This document shows, one piece after another, positions 4,894-13,581 of a stretch of DNA of 14,916 nucleotides. Numbering within the stretch: the first letter of the stretch is position 1; every line of letters begins with the position of its first letter. Position numbers and translations under genes: made by a program. The DNA comes from M55B120 sp965549355. GTDB lineage: Bacteria; Actinomycetota; Humimicrobiia; Humimicrobiales; Humimicrobiaceae. Below the pieces are notes generated by a model. The model was not told the DNA's origin. It was given only the letters and a program-made list of their open reading frames with translations, and made no database searches. The DNA is taken from the NCBI GenBank assembly GCA_965549355.1, contig CBEVGD010000039.1, forward strand, positions 1-14,916, read 5' to 3'.

Positions 4894-6972
4894 ATGAAAA
4901 AAATATTAGTGATAACAATAGCAATGGCATTAGCAGCAATGCTTACATTCCCTGCCATCCTCTTTGCTGAGGAAGGCGATGTTAATTCATATATTGGCAG
5001 CAGGGATAGCGGCCCGGGCGGCGCCGGCCAGTATATTCTGGGAGATAAAGAGTCTGACCCTGCAGATCCACAGACACCGCAACCCGATGATACGATTGGT
5101 GATAACGATGCGGCCCAAATAGCTAATGGCGATACTGATAATGATGGAGATGGAGAGAGGGATGGAGCAGGAGCCGCCGGTGATGGCGACACAGAAATAT
5201 TCTGTATAGATGGCGATACTTATCTGACCACAGCCAAAGATGCTTATGAGCTTACAGATATTGATGTATCAGATGAGCTTGAAGGTGATGAAGCTCCAAG
5301 AGATGATGATGATGGGGACGGGATAATATATAATACAGATAAGAATAGAACCCCTTCTGATCCTCCGACAGCGAGCGACCCCACAGATGAAGTAATAAAT
5401 GATGAAAAGACCGATGGAATAATTGATAAGGTTGAAGCAGAAGCAGTAGAGATACTGGCATCAGAAGCAACCGGAGCAACATCTGTTGAAGATCAGGTGG
5501 CAGTGTGGGCCGAAGTTGGGGATAAAAACGTAAACCTGGATGCTAATACTAATGATGCCCATACTAATGAGAATGTTGATAAAATAACTGAAGCTGTGGA
5601 AAAGTTTGCAACTGATTTTATAAAGTTAACTGATGGTACGACACTGGAAGAATTCCTGAATGACGAGGATGTAAATGAAATAGACGTCACCGTAGAGCAG
5701 GATGAAGGGATATTCAGCGGCGATGCCGGAACAGCAATTGCTATAATGGAAAATCCCCTGGTCCCGACAATTACCGATGAAGGTAAAAATGTATACTGGC
5801 ATATACTGGGCGGAGCATTTAATATTAGTTTTTCTCCTGATTATTTATTAATGGAGACCAGCTCGGTATCTGCAGCTGTTGATGGCTCAGATGCGGGTGA
5901 GATGACCGATGAACTGGATATTGCCGATGGGGATGATATCGATGATGACGGGCAGGAAGGTGCTTACGACCATTATGGCATAGCCACTGTGAGCTACTAC
6001 TATTATGATTGGGATCTTAATGAACATCCTGAAGGGACCATGGGATTGAGTCTTTATGCCTGGGTAGATGTGGACGGAGACGGATTATTTGACATAGTAG
6101 ATATAGATCCCGAAAAGGCTGCCGACGGTGTGGATTCAGACGGTGATGTAGTTGGAAGATTTCAGGAGAATCATCAGATTGTCCAGGTTGAGATAGTTGA
6201 TGATCGGGGAGATAGCGATCCTACGAATGATGTTACTGAGATTAAAACTGATGGTTCTGGAAATGTTGAAACAGCACCGCTGCCCCAGACCGATATGGAT
6301 ATTCACAGGATTGAGGGCGGCAAGGTCGTACTGGCAAAAGAAGATATAGCTATTTCAGAAAAAGATGAACAGGGAAATCCGCTTCCGGGAAGGGATCCAA
6401 TCAGGCAAAGATTTACCATATTAAGCTATACAGAACCTTATGATGAAGACCCGATATATTTTGGAACAGTTATTTTTAAGATTGATGAAAATGAAAACGG
6501 TCTCGGCGGAGCAGTTTTTGGAGTATATGACAATGATAATGCATCAGGAACCCCCATAGAGACCATGACTTCCGACGAGGATGGAAATGTTTCTACCTCC
6601 GGACTGATGTGGGAAGGAAACGGAACGACTTATTATATCAGGGAGATCAGCGCTCCGGGCGGATATGATCTGGACAATACCATATATACGGTGTTCTTTA
6701 GCGGAGCAGGTATTTCAGTCACAACAGATGATGGAGAAAGAGATCTGCCGTTTACAGTCGGAAACAGGAAGACACCACCGCCTGAAGATCCAGAGGATCC
6801 GGAAGATCCGGAGGACCCCAAAGATCCTGGCGGCGAAACTACAGTATTTGGCCTTACAGAGCTTCCGTTTACTGGATATAGCCATGTATATTATCTAATC
6901 GGACTGTTCTCTTTGGTGGTCGGATGCTCTATATTAATGGTTATGTTAAGGAGCCGGAAGAGAGAACAATAA
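4894..6972 (+). CDS. Sortase-anchored surface adhesin with probable thioester domain, CnaB/SpaA domain and LPFTG signal
   Basis: This 692-residue, strongly acidic secreted protein has a signal peptide at 1-25 (cleavage about ILFA-EE). Residues 31-100 are Asp/Gly/Pro-rich. Cys104 in 'EIFCIDG' and Gln201 in 'EDQVAVW' resemble the two half-sites of Gram-positive thioester domains (TED/TQXA: FC-I and TQ-x-A-x-W). Cys104 is the only cysteine outside the membrane segment. A central region (about 280-510) is unrecognised; 'DVDGDGLFDIVDIDP' (392-406) and other Asp-Gly-Asp runs look calcium-binding. Residues 522-626 form a SpaA/CnaB-like domain with candidate isopeptide residues Lys529, Glu584 and Asn624. 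A Pro-Glu-Asp spacer (628-647), LPFTG (657-661), a hydrophobic span (664-685) and a basic tail end the protein. It would be covalently linked to peptidoglycan by a sortase not encoded here. The thioester would bind host or neighbour-cell surfaces. AGAAAGGA precedes ATG 4894. The LPXTG and CnaB calls are firm; the TED call is an inference. Confidence 0.85.
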   Translation: MKKILVITIAMALAAMLTFPAILFAEEGDVNSYIGSRDSGPGGAGQYILGDKESDPADPQTPQPDDTIGDNDAAQIANGDTDNDGDGERDGAGAAGDGDTEIFCIDGDTYLTTAKDAYELTDIDVSDELEGDEAPRDDDDGDGIIYNTDKNRTPSDPPTASDPTDEVINDEKTDGIIDKVEAEAVEILASEATGATSVEDQVAVWAEVGDKNVNLDANTNDAHTNENVDKITEAVEKFATDFIKLTDGTTLEEFLNDEDVNEIDVTVEQDEGIFSGDAGTAIAIMENPLVPTITDEGKNVYWHILGGAFNISFSPDYLLMETSSVSAAVDGSDAGEMTDELDIADGDDIDDDGQEGAYDHYGIATVSYYYYDWDLNEHPEGTMGLSLYAWVDVDGDGLFDIVDIDPEKAADGVDSDGDVVGRFQENHQIVQVEIVDDRGDSDPTNDVTEIKTDGSGNVETAPLPQTDMDIHRIEGGKVVLAKEDIAISEKDEQGNPLPGRDPIRQRFTILSYTEPYDEDPIYFGTVIFKIDENENGLGGAVFGVYDNDNASGTPIETMTSDEDGNVSTSGLMWEGNGTTYYIREISAPGGYDLDNTIYTVFFSGAGISVTTDDGERDLPFTVGNRKTPPPEDPEDPEDPEDPKDPGGETTVFGLTELPFTGYSHVYYLIGLFSLVVGCSILMVMLRSRKREQ
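6781..6825 (+). repeat. Five 9-base repeats encoding the Pro-Glu-Asp wall spacer
   Basis: Five tandem copies of a CC(N)GA(R)GA(Y)-type 9-mer, the last one diverged (CCCAAAGAT), encode PED-PED-PED-PED-PKD between the CnaB domain and the sorting signal. Such spacers carry surface proteins through the wall and are prone to copy-number change. Confidence 0.75.
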
Positions 6973-7059
6973 TAGCAGAGCTCTTTCCTTCTGAAATAGG
7001 AGAAGGACAGCAAAATAACTCATAATAATATTTTCCTGTGGGGACCATATAGAGCCTGC

Positions 7060-7098
7060 CACCCCGGATGATATGAATATCATCCGGGGTGTCTTTAT
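7060..7098 (+). terminator. Strong intrinsic terminator downstream of the adhesin gene
   Basis: CACCCCGGATGATAT (7060-7074) pairs perfectly over 15 bp with its complement at 7077-7091, leaving only GA between, and TCTTTATC follows. The stem is very stable although the U-tract is interrupted. Confidence 0.75.
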
Positions 7099-7214
7099 CA
7101 GACGTCCCATAAACTTATATAAACAAAATTAATTTAAGAATATAGCGGCGATCACTCTTTTGTCTCCGCTATTAATTGCTTCAACACCGGAAAGCCTGCA
7201 GTATGAACTAATGC

Positions 7215-7243
7215 TTAACTATCAGATTAATAAACTGTATAAT
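7215..7243 (+). promoter_or_regulatory. Promoter for ligA
   Basis: TTAACT (7215-7220, 4 of 6 matches), a 17-base spacer and a perfect TATAAT (7238-7243) predict a start near 7250, just before the ligA ribosome site. Confidence 0.55.
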
Positions 7244-7277
7244 TTTAAATATGACTAAAAAGGAAAGAATGTAAATA

Positions 7278-9362
7278 ATGCAGGATAATAAAATGAAGAA
7301 TGAAGCAGAGAACATACTGGAAGAAGATATTCCGGATATTTCAGAAGAAGATGCAGAAAAAGTGGTTCTGTATCTTAAGATTGAACTTAATAAGCATAAT
7401 TACCATTATTACATAAAAGACGATCCGGTGATCCCGGACAATGAGTATGACAGGCTCTTCAGAAAGCTTGAACTGTTTGAAAAAAGATTCCCGTCTCTTA
7501 TAACACAAAATTCGCCAACACAGAGAATAGGAGCCCTTGTAGAGGGTGGTTTCAAATCAGTTATGCATGGAGAGAAGATGCTGTCGCTTCAGGATGTATT
7601 TGATTACGGGGAGCTTGAAGATTTTCTAAAGAGAGTGGAAAAGGACCTCGGCCGGCCGGCAGAAGAAATAGATTTTGTATGTGAACTAAAGATAGACGGT
7701 TCAGCAGTATCTCTGGTATATGAAGACGGGGACTTCATCAGGGGAGCTACCAGGGGAGACGGTATTATGGGAGAAGATATAACTTCAAATCTAAGAACTA
7801 TCAATTCTATCCCCCTGAAGCTGATGCGAAAGGGGCGGAAGAAACTGCCGGCGAGGCTTGAAGTGCGGGGGGAGGTATATCTTGCCAGGGATGAATTTGT
7901 AAGAATCAATAATAAAAGGGAAGAGGAAGGATTGGCTGTGTTTGCAAATCCGCGCAATGCAGCCGCAGGCTCGCTGAGACAGATAAATCCAGGGATGGCT
8001 GCCCGCAGAAGACTCAATATATTCATATATGGAGCGGTTACAGATCCCGGTTCCAGAGTAGAAAGCCAATCCGACATGCTTAAACATCTAAAGAATATGG
8101 GTCTGAGGATGAATCCGAATGTTTCTACGGCAAGGGGAATAGATGAAATAAAGAAATATATAGAAAGCTGGAAGGATAAAAGAAAAGAGCTGCCATATGA
8201 GACTGACGGCATAGTCCTCAAGGTCGATGATTTCAGTTCTCAAAAGAAACTCGGACAGACTTCAAGAAATCCAAGATGGGCGGCAGCGTATAAATTTCCT
8301 CCAGAACAGGGCATGACAAAGGTGCTCAATATAAAGGTAAGCATGGGAAGGACGGGGACCCTTACTCCTGTGGCAGAGCTTAAGCCGGTTAAAGTAGCCG
8401 GCTCCACAATATCCCATGCCACACTTCATAATGAGGATGAGGTAAGAAGAAAAGGCGTGATGATAGGAGATACTGTCATAATCCATAAAGCGGGAGATGT
8501 TATTCCAGAGATCGTAAGTGTTGTCACAGAAAAAAGGGATGGCAGCCAGGTGGAATTTAAGATGCCCAAAAAATGTCCCGTCTGCGGCTCAGGGGTAGTA
8601 AGGCTTGAAGGTGAAGTAGCCCTTCGATGCACCTCCATTGCCTGTCCGGCACAGCAGTTCGAGAGAATGGCGCACTTTGCAGCAAAGGGTGGAATGGACA
8701 TTGAGGGCCTGGGACCTTCGATAGTGGGGAAGCTTATCGAAAGCAATTTTATGAAAGACGTAGCGGATATATATTATCTTGATTATAATAATATATTTTC
8801 CCTTGAAAACTTTAAGGAAAAATCTACAAAGAATCTTTTAAATGCTATAGAGGAAAGCAAGAAAAAACCTCTTTCCAGACTTCTCTTTGCTCTGGGCATA
8901 AGATTTGTCGGTTCCCATATTGCAGATATTCTTGCAGAGTATTTTGGGGATCTTGACAGGCTCATGGAAGCGGGATTCGAGGAAATCGAAGCCGTCAGAG
9001 GCATCGGTCCGAGAATCGCCGAAAGCGTGGTGGATTTTTTCAATGAGGATCAGAACAGAGAAGTCATTAAAAGGCTAAAGAGCGCCGGCCTGGATTTTGG
9101 AGGCAAGAAAAAGGAAGTAGAAAAGAAAGAGGCATTTTACGAAAAAGTCTTTGTCCTTACAGGAAAACTTGAAAATTATTCCAGGGAAGGAATCAGGGAA
9201 ATAATAGAGGGATTTGGAGGGAGAGTGACTTCAAGCGTAAGCAAAAATACTGATATGGTGCTTGCCGGGGAAGATGCAGGCAGCAAACTCGATAGAGCCA
9301 TAAAGCTGAATATAAGAGTCATAGATGAAAGAGAATTTATCAGAATGGTGGAAGGCAGTTAG
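7278..9362 (+). CDS. ligA: NAD+-dependent DNA ligase
   Basis: This 694-residue enzyme is complete and of normal length. It seals nicks in DNA during replication and repair, using NAD+ as the adenylate donor. Domains in order are: Ia NAD-binding region with 'HNYHYYIKDDPVIPDNEYD' (40-58); adenylation domain with 'CELKIDGSAV', Lys138 being the AMP-accepting residue; 'VRGEV' (196-200); 'ETDGIVLKVD' (308-317); OB fold with 'GRTGTLTPVAEL' (357-368); a four-Cys zinc site (Cys433, Cys436, Cys451, Cys456); helix-hairpin-helix repeats around 470-590; and a C-terminal BRCT domain from about 620. The N-terminus carries about 20 extra acidic residues before the usual start of domain Ia. AAGGAAAG lies about 11 bases before ATG 7278; Met6 is an alternative start. 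It is followed after 2 bases by the CPBP gene, so the two form an operon. Confidence 0.97.
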   Translation: MQDNKMKNEAENILEEDIPDISEEDAEKVVLYLKIELNKHNYHYYIKDDPVIPDNEYDRLFRKLELFEKRFPSLITQNSPTQRIGALVEGGFKSVMHGEKMLSLQDVFDYGELEDFLKRVEKDLGRPAEEIDFVCELKIDGSAVSLVYEDGDFIRGATRGDGIMGEDITSNLRTINSIPLKLMRKGRKKLPARLEVRGEVYLARDEFVRINNKREEEGLAVFANPRNAAAGSLRQINPGMAARRRLNIFIYGAVTDPGSRVESQSDMLKHLKNMGLRMNPNVSTARGIDEIKKYIESWKDKRKELPYETDGIVLKVDDFSSQKKLGQTSRNPRWAAAYKFPPEQGMTKVLNIKVSMGRTGTLTPVAELKPVKVAGSTISHATLHNEDEVRRKGVMIGDTVIIHKAGDVIPEIVSVVTEKRDGSQVEFKMPKKCPVCGSGVVRLEGEVALRCTSIACPAQQFERMAHFAAKGGMDIEGLGPSIVGKLIESNFMKDVADIYYLDYNNIFSLENFKEKSTKNLLNAIEESKKKPLSRLLFALGIRFVGSHIADILAEYFGDLDRLMEAGFEEIEAVRGIGPRIAESVVDFFNEDQNREVIKRLKSAGLDFGGKKKEVEKKEAFYEKVFVLTGKLENYSREGIREIIEGFGGRVTSSVSKNTDMVLAGEDAGSKLDRAIKLNIRVIDEREFIRMVEGS

Positions 9363-9364
9363 AA

Positions 9365-10132
9365 ATGGGCAGTCACATTCCCGCACATAAGGAAAAATAC
9401 GATAATAGGGCCGACCCTAATATCACATGGAATACAATTGACGGCATAATATCAGTAGTCTTTCTGGCTGCGGTGCTTACAGGAGTATATTTCGGCTCAG
9501 CAAGGATATTCATTATTTTAAGCGATAGAAAGCTTCTAAACGAAAATATCAGCAATATCAGCTTTATTGTCCTCTATGGAATACAGGTGCTCCTTATGAT
9601 AGGGACAGTATGGTTTTTTGCGCTTCACCGCAGAAAGGCAAGGCTGAGGGACCTGGGGCTCAAGTATTACAGTATCGGAAAGACACTCTGGTACACCCTT
9701 ATCTCAATGATAGCTATTTTTATTATAAGTTTTCTATATGTGATTATTATGAGTTCGGTTCTGGGCATTGAGGCGCCGCCGAGTAAAATAGAAATACTCA
9801 TAATGAACAGAAGCGTATCAAATACAGTACTTCTCATAGTGGTATCATTTATCGGCCCTATAATAGAGGAAGTATTCTTCAGGGGATTTTTGTATTCGGC
9901 ATTTAAGAAGAATTGCGGGATATTACCGGCACTATTTTTGTCTTCAATACTATTTTCTTTGGTCCATCTCCAAGTATACAGCTTTATACCCCTGTTTATC
10001 ATTGGGTGGATCCTTGCATATATATTTGAAAAGACGAAATCACTTTTTCCAGCTATTTTTCTGCATGCTGCATATAACCTTATTCTGATTCTCATACTTC
10101 TGGGCCAGCTTGAGATGATAAATATGTACTAA
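9365..10132 (+). CDS. CPBP-family intramembrane metalloprotease-like protein
   Basis: This is a 255-residue multi-pass membrane protein with about seven or eight hydrophobic spans. The three conserved motifs of the CPBP (CAAX protease and bacteriocin-processing, Abi) family are present: E168-E169-x3-R173 ('IEEVFFRG'), F197-x3-H201 ('FSLVH') and H234-x3-N238 ('HAAYN'). In related proteases the glutamates and histidines bind metal for cleavage inside the membrane. Substrates of bacterial members are mostly unknown; roles in peptide maturation, self-immunity and protein anchoring have been proposed. The ATG lies 2 bases after the ligA stop and a GGAAGG site is embedded in the end of ligA, so it is cotranscribed and probably coupled. 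The combination does not reveal a function. Confidence 0.88.
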   Translation: MGSHIPAHKEKYDNRADPNITWNTIDGIISVVFLAAVLTGVYFGSARIFIILSDRKLLNENISNISFIVLYGIQVLLMIGTVWFFALHRRKARLRDLGLKYYSIGKTLWYTLISMIAIFIISFLYVIIMSSVLGIEAPPSKIEILIMNRSVSNTVLLIVVSFIGPIIEEVFFRGFLYSAFKKNCGILPALFLSSILFSLVHLQVYSFIPLFIIGWILAYIFEKTKSLFPAIFLHAAYNLILILILLGQLEMINMY

Positions 10133-10163
10133 TTGTGAAAAATTTTTGTTAAAATGTTATATT
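10133..10163 (+). promoter_or_regulatory. Candidate promoter for the gat operon
   Basis: TGTTATATT (10155-10163) is an extended -10 with one mismatch. TTGTGA (10133-10138) is a possible -35, but at a long 19-base spacing. It lies just after the CPBP stop and about 95 bases before gatC. Confidence 0.4.
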
Positions 10164-10258
10164 TGAATTCCGGGGTCCTTAATAGCCGATAAATCGATAT
10201 ATAAGTTAAAGGGCATAAATGAGATATATTGTCTAAGTCAATCTATAAAGGCAGGGCG

Positions 10259-10546
10259 ATGAAAAGGATAAGTAGCGATGATGTAAGGCATGTAGCCAGA
10301 CTGGCTGAGCTTGAGTTCAGCGATGGGGAAGTTTCAAAGACAACTCCGCAGCTGGATAAGATACTGGAGCACGTAGCAAGGGTCAGTGCTGTCGATACTG
10401 ATGGAATACTGCCTACTTCCCATGCTGTGGACATAAAGAATGTCTTCAGGGAGGATACTCCCGAAGATTCTATTTCACAGCAAGACGCTCTAAAAAATGC
10501 ACCGGAAGAGGGGGATGAAGGATTCAGGGTCCCAAGGATCGATTGA
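10259..10546 (+). CDS. gatC: Aspartyl/glutamyl-tRNA(Asn/Gln) amidotransferase subunit C
   Basis: This 95-residue subunit wraps around GatA and GatB and stabilises the amidotransferase that converts Glu-tRNA(Gln) and Asp-tRNA(Asn) to Gln-tRNA and Asn-tRNA. Family features are 'DVRHVARLAEL' near the N-terminus, a central 'LDKILEHVARVSAVDTDGI', the 'PTSHA' turn and the C-terminal 'GFRVPRI'. I chose ATG 10259 rather than the in-frame TTG 10229: AAAGGCAGGG directly precedes it, and the resulting length matches the family. It is the first gene of gatCAB; gatA follows after 39 bases. Confidence 0.9.
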   Translation: MKRISSDDVRHVARLAELEFSDGEVSKTTPQLDKILEHVARVSAVDTDGILPTSHAVDIKNVFREDTPEDSISQQDALKNAPEEGDEGFRVPRID

Positions 10547-10571
10547 TGATTTCCCGGGATTTTCTTAAATA

Positions 10572-10580
10572 AGAGGAGAA
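10572..10580 (+). promoter_or_regulatory. Ribosome binding site that sets a TTG start for gatA
   Basis: AGAGGAGAA lies 5 bases before TTG 10586. The next in-frame ATG is far inside conserved sequence, so the UUG start is favoured. Confidence 0.75.
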
Positions 10581-10585
10581 TTTGA

Positions 10586-12043
10586 TTGAAACTTAATTAC
10601 CTTACTGCTCATGAACTTAAAGATAAGCTTGAATTAAAAGAGATATCCTGCAGAGATATTGCCGAAAGTGTATTTTCAAGAATTGAAGATATAGACAGGG
10701 ATATCAATGCATACATAAGGATAGAAAAAGAAAACGCCCTCAAAGCTGCCGATAAAATCGATAGAAAGATATCCGCAGGAGACAAAATAGGTGATTTCAC
10801 AGGAATACCTGTCGGCATAAAAGATAATATTTGTACAAAAGATATAATGACTACATGCGGCTCAAAGATACTTGAAAACTATGTTCCGGTATATGATGCG
10901 GGAGTCATAGAAAAGCTTAAAAGGCAGGATTATATACTTACAGGCAAGCTCAATATGGATGAATTTGCTATGGGCTCTTCCAATGAGAATTCATTTTTCG
11001 GACCTGTGTCAAACCCCTGGAATACCGGCCGGGTGCCGGGAGGTTCAAGCGGGGGTCCTGCGGCAAGCGTGGCTGCCGGAGAAGCTATTTGCAGCCTTGG
11101 CTCAGACACAGGAGGATCAATAAGACAACCCGCTTCTCTCTGCGGTGTTGTGGGCTTCAAGCCGACATATGGCATGGTCTCAAGGTATGGGCTGATTGCT
11201 TTTGCGTCTTCGCTGGACCAGATAGGGCCCTTCTCGAGGGATATGGAGGATTGTGCGGCGCTCTTAAATATTATCTGCGGACATGACAGGCATGATTCGA
11301 CTTCTATTAAAGCAGATGTACCGGATTACAAAAGTTTTTTAAAGGATGATATTAAGGGAATGAAAATCGGGGTGCCTGCGGAACTTATGGTAAAAGGTAT
11401 GGACCCTGAGGTAAAGAGCTCTGTGGATTTTGCGCTCAGGATGGCTGAAGGCATGGGTGCGGAAGTTGAGGAAATATCAATTCCAAATCTTGAATATGCC
11501 CTTAATGTGTATTACATAATAGCTCCATCCGAGGCCAGCTCCAATCTATCCCGGTTTGACGGGGTAAGATATGGATTCAGGGACAGGACCGCAGGGGCAC
11601 TAAGAAACATGTATAGGAAGACAAGGGCGCAGGGATTCGGGGATGAGGTAAAGAGAAGGATAATGATAGGAACATACTGTCTGTCTGCAGGCTATTATGA
11701 TGCCTATTATGAAAAGGCTCTTAAGGTCAGGACCCTTATAATAAATGACTTCAGCAAAGCCTTTTCAAAATATGACGTTCTAATAGCCCCCACTTCGCCG
11801 ACCACAGCTTTTAAGATCGGGGAGAGGACAGATGATCCGCTGACTATGTACCTATCCGATATATGCACCATACCCGCCAATCTTGCCGGGCTTCCCGCAG
11901 TCTCAATACCCGCGGGATTATCAAAAGATAATCTGCCCATAGGTCTTCAGATTATGGGAAATATCTTAAGGGAAGACAATGTCATCAGGGCGGCATACAG
12001 CCTTGAAAAAGCTATCGGGTTTAAAGGAGTTCCAAATATATGA
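10586..12043 (+). CDS. gatA: Aspartyl/glutamyl-tRNA(Asn/Gln) amidotransferase subunit A
   Basis: This 485-residue amidase-signature protein releases ammonia from glutamine (or asparagine) and passes it to GatB for transamidation of mischarged tRNA. The Ser-cisSer-Lys catalytic triad is intact at the family positions: Lys79 ('GIPVGIKDNI'), Ser154 in 'PGGSSGGPAA' and nucleophile Ser178 in 'GSDTGGSIRQPA'. 'RIMIGTYCLSAGYYDAYY' and 'LAGLPAVSIPAG' in the C-terminal half are typical of GatA. It starts with TTG behind a strong GAGGAG site. The downstream gap to gatB is 67 bases, looser than usual for this operon. Confidence 0.96.
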   Translation: MKLNYLTAHELKDKLELKEISCRDIAESVFSRIEDIDRDINAYIRIEKENALKAADKIDRKISAGDKIGDFTGIPVGIKDNICTKDIMTTCGSKILENYVPVYDAGVIEKLKRQDYILTGKLNMDEFAMGSSNENSFFGPVSNPWNTGRVPGGSSGGPAASVAAGEAICSLGSDTGGSIRQPASLCGVVGFKPTYGMVSRYGLIAFASSLDQIGPFSRDMEDCAALLNIICGHDRHDSTSIKADVPDYKSFLKDDIKGMKIGVPAELMVKGMDPEVKSSVDFALRMAEGMGAEVEEISIPNLEYALNVYYIIAPSEASSNLSRFDGVRYGFRDRTAGALRNMYRKTRAQGFGDEVKRRIMIGTYCLSAGYYDAYYEKALKVRTLIINDFSKAFSKYDVLIAPTSPTTAFKIGERTDDPLTMYLSDICTIPANLAGLPAVSIPAGLSKDNLPIGLQIMGNILREDNVIRAAYSLEKAIGFKGVPNI

Positions 12044-12110
12044 TAAATCTGCTCTGTCATAGCAGGTATATTATTACTTTGTAAAATGTATTTTGACATA
12101 GATATATATT

Positions 12111-13565
12111 ATGGCTGATAAAAATTATGAATCTGTGATAGGGCTTGAGACTCATCTGGAGCTTGAAACCAGGACAAAGATGTTTTGCGGATGCAGACTT
12201 TCTTTCGGGGAAGAGAAAAACATAAATACATGTGCCGTATGCCTCGGACACCCCGGCTCTCTCCCGGTACTCAACCGCAGGGCGGTTGAGTTTGCCATAA
12301 AAATAGCCCTGGCTCTAAACTGCAGGATAAACAATAGGACGATCTTCCACAGGAAGAATTATTTTTATCCTGATATGCCCAAAAATTATCAGATATCGCA
12401 ATATGATCTGCCTCTGGGGGTAGATGGCTGCCTGGATGTGAATATGGGAGATTATATCAGGCGCGTGGGGATAACAAGGGTGCATATGGAGGAAGATACC
12501 GGAAAACTTCTGCATTCAGGGACAACAGGCAGAATCAGCGAATCAGAGGGAAGCATAGTGGACTTCAACCGTGCCGGGACCCCGCTTATAGAGATAGTCA
12601 CTGAACCGGATATAAGGACCCCTGAAGAAGCAAAGGAATATATGATATTGCTGCGCAATCTCCTGCTTTACCTTGATGTGAGTAATTGCAGCATGGAAGA
12701 AGGGAGCCTTAGATGTGACGCAAATGTTTCCATAAGGCCGGCCGGAGAAAGCATCCTGGGAACCAGGACCGAGTTAAAAAATCTGAATTCATTTAAGTTC
12801 CTTCAAAAGGGACTTGAGTATGAGATAGGCAGACAGACAAAACTGCTTGGATCAGGGGGGAAGGTTATACAGCAGACGCGGCATTATGATAATATAAGCG
12901 GGACGACCAAAACATTGAGATCCAAGGAAGAAGCTCATGATTACCGGTATTTCCCGGAACCTGACCTTGCGCCTATGCTTATAGGAGAGGATATGATCGA
13001 GGCGATAAGGAAAACGATAGTAGAGCTTCCTGATAAAAAGGCTAAAAAGTACCGGGAGGATCTGGGCCTGTCTTCATGTGATGCAGATTTTTTGGCAGGC
13101 GACAGGAAGCTTGCCGGATACTTTGAAAAATGCCTGGAATGCTATAAGGATGCAAAGGCAATAGCTAACTGGATAATGGGCGATTTCAGCGCACTGGCCA
13201 ATAAAGAAAAAATACATATATCAGAAAGCAGTGTAATGCCCGCAAACCTCTGCGCAATGCTCGGGATGATAGATGATGGCAAGATCAGCTTAAAGATAGC
13301 AAAAACTGTATTCGAAGAGATGTTTGATACAGGCAATGACCCGGCAAGCATAATAGAGGCCGGAGGACTCCAGCAGATAAGTGATTCCGGGGAACTTGAA
13401 GGAATAATAGGAGAGGTGATAAAAGGAAACCCCGGACCTGTGCAGCAGTACAGGGAAGGCAAGAAGAAAGCTATTGGATTTCTTATCGGGCAGGTAATGG
13501 CCATGACAAAGGGAAAGGCCAATCCCGGACTGGTAAATGAGATAATAGTCAAAAAACTCGGGTGA
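12111..13565 (+). CDS. gatB: Aspartyl/glutamyl-tRNA(Asn/Gln) amidotransferase subunit B
   Basis: This 484-residue kinase/transamidase subunit binds the mischarged tRNA, activates the Glu or Asp side chain with ATP and amidates it with ammonia from GatA. Evidence is 'VIGLETHLEL' at the N-terminus, a zinc site Cys26-x-Cys28...Cys41-x2-Cys44, 'RKNYFYPDMPKNYQISQYD' (about 84-102), 'HMEEDTGK', 'DFNRAGTPLIEIVTEPD', 'MEEGSLRCDANVS' and a C-terminal YqeY-type tail domain ending 'GKANPGLVNEII'. ATG 12111 fits the family N-terminus, but no Shine-Dalgarno is visible: the 20 bases before it are A/T-rich and end in TATATATT. Translation may rely on an unstructured leader. Confidence 0.96.
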   Translation: MADKNYESVIGLETHLELETRTKMFCGCRLSFGEEKNINTCAVCLGHPGSLPVLNRRAVEFAIKIALALNCRINNRTIFHRKNYFYPDMPKNYQISQYDLPLGVDGCLDVNMGDYIRRVGITRVHMEEDTGKLLHSGTTGRISESEGSIVDFNRAGTPLIEIVTEPDIRTPEEAKEYMILLRNLLLYLDVSNCSMEEGSLRCDANVSIRPAGESILGTRTELKNLNSFKFLQKGLEYEIGRQTKLLGSGGKVIQQTRHYDNISGTTKTLRSKEEAHDYRYFPEPDLAPMLIGEDMIEAIRKTIVELPDKKAKKYREDLGLSSCDADFLAGDRKLAGYFEKCLECYKDAKAIANWIMGDFSALANKEKIHISESSVMPANLCAMLGMIDDGKISLKIAKTVFEEMFDTGNDPASIIEAGGLQQISDSGELEGIIGEVIKGNPGPVQQYREGKKKAIGFLIGQVMAMTKGKANPGLVNEIIVKKLG

Positions 13566-13581
13566 TCCGGGATTAGAAAAA

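Larger units (their letters stand above)
6973..7277 (+). other. 305-base intergenic region between the adhesin gene and ligA
   Basis: No coding sequence is evident. It holds a weak hairpin right after the adhesin gene (CCTTCT / AGAAGG around 6987-7006), the strong terminator at 7060-7091, a 7-bp hairpin ATAGCGG (7142-7148) / CCGCTAT (7166-7172) of unknown role, and the ligA promoter. Confidence 0.6.

Noticed and set aside
6665..6898. Small + strand frame inside the adhesin gene
   Set aside because: It lies wholly within the CnaB and spacer coding region in another frame, with no ribosome site. It is a by-product of the repeat composition.
7604..8221. Long antisense open frame opposite ligA
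   Set aside because: Low-complexity Ser/Leu-rich translation without motifs. It mirrors the codon bias of ligA on the other strand.
10229..10258. TTG start for gatC, adding 10 residues
   Set aside because: There is no ribosome site at a good distance, the added residues are not family-like, and ATG 10259 gives the usual GatC length behind AGGCAGGG.
12093..12121. Promoter from TTGACA before gatB
   Set aside because: The -35 is perfect, but no acceptable -10 lies at 16-18 bases; that position falls inside the gatB coding start (TGATAA).
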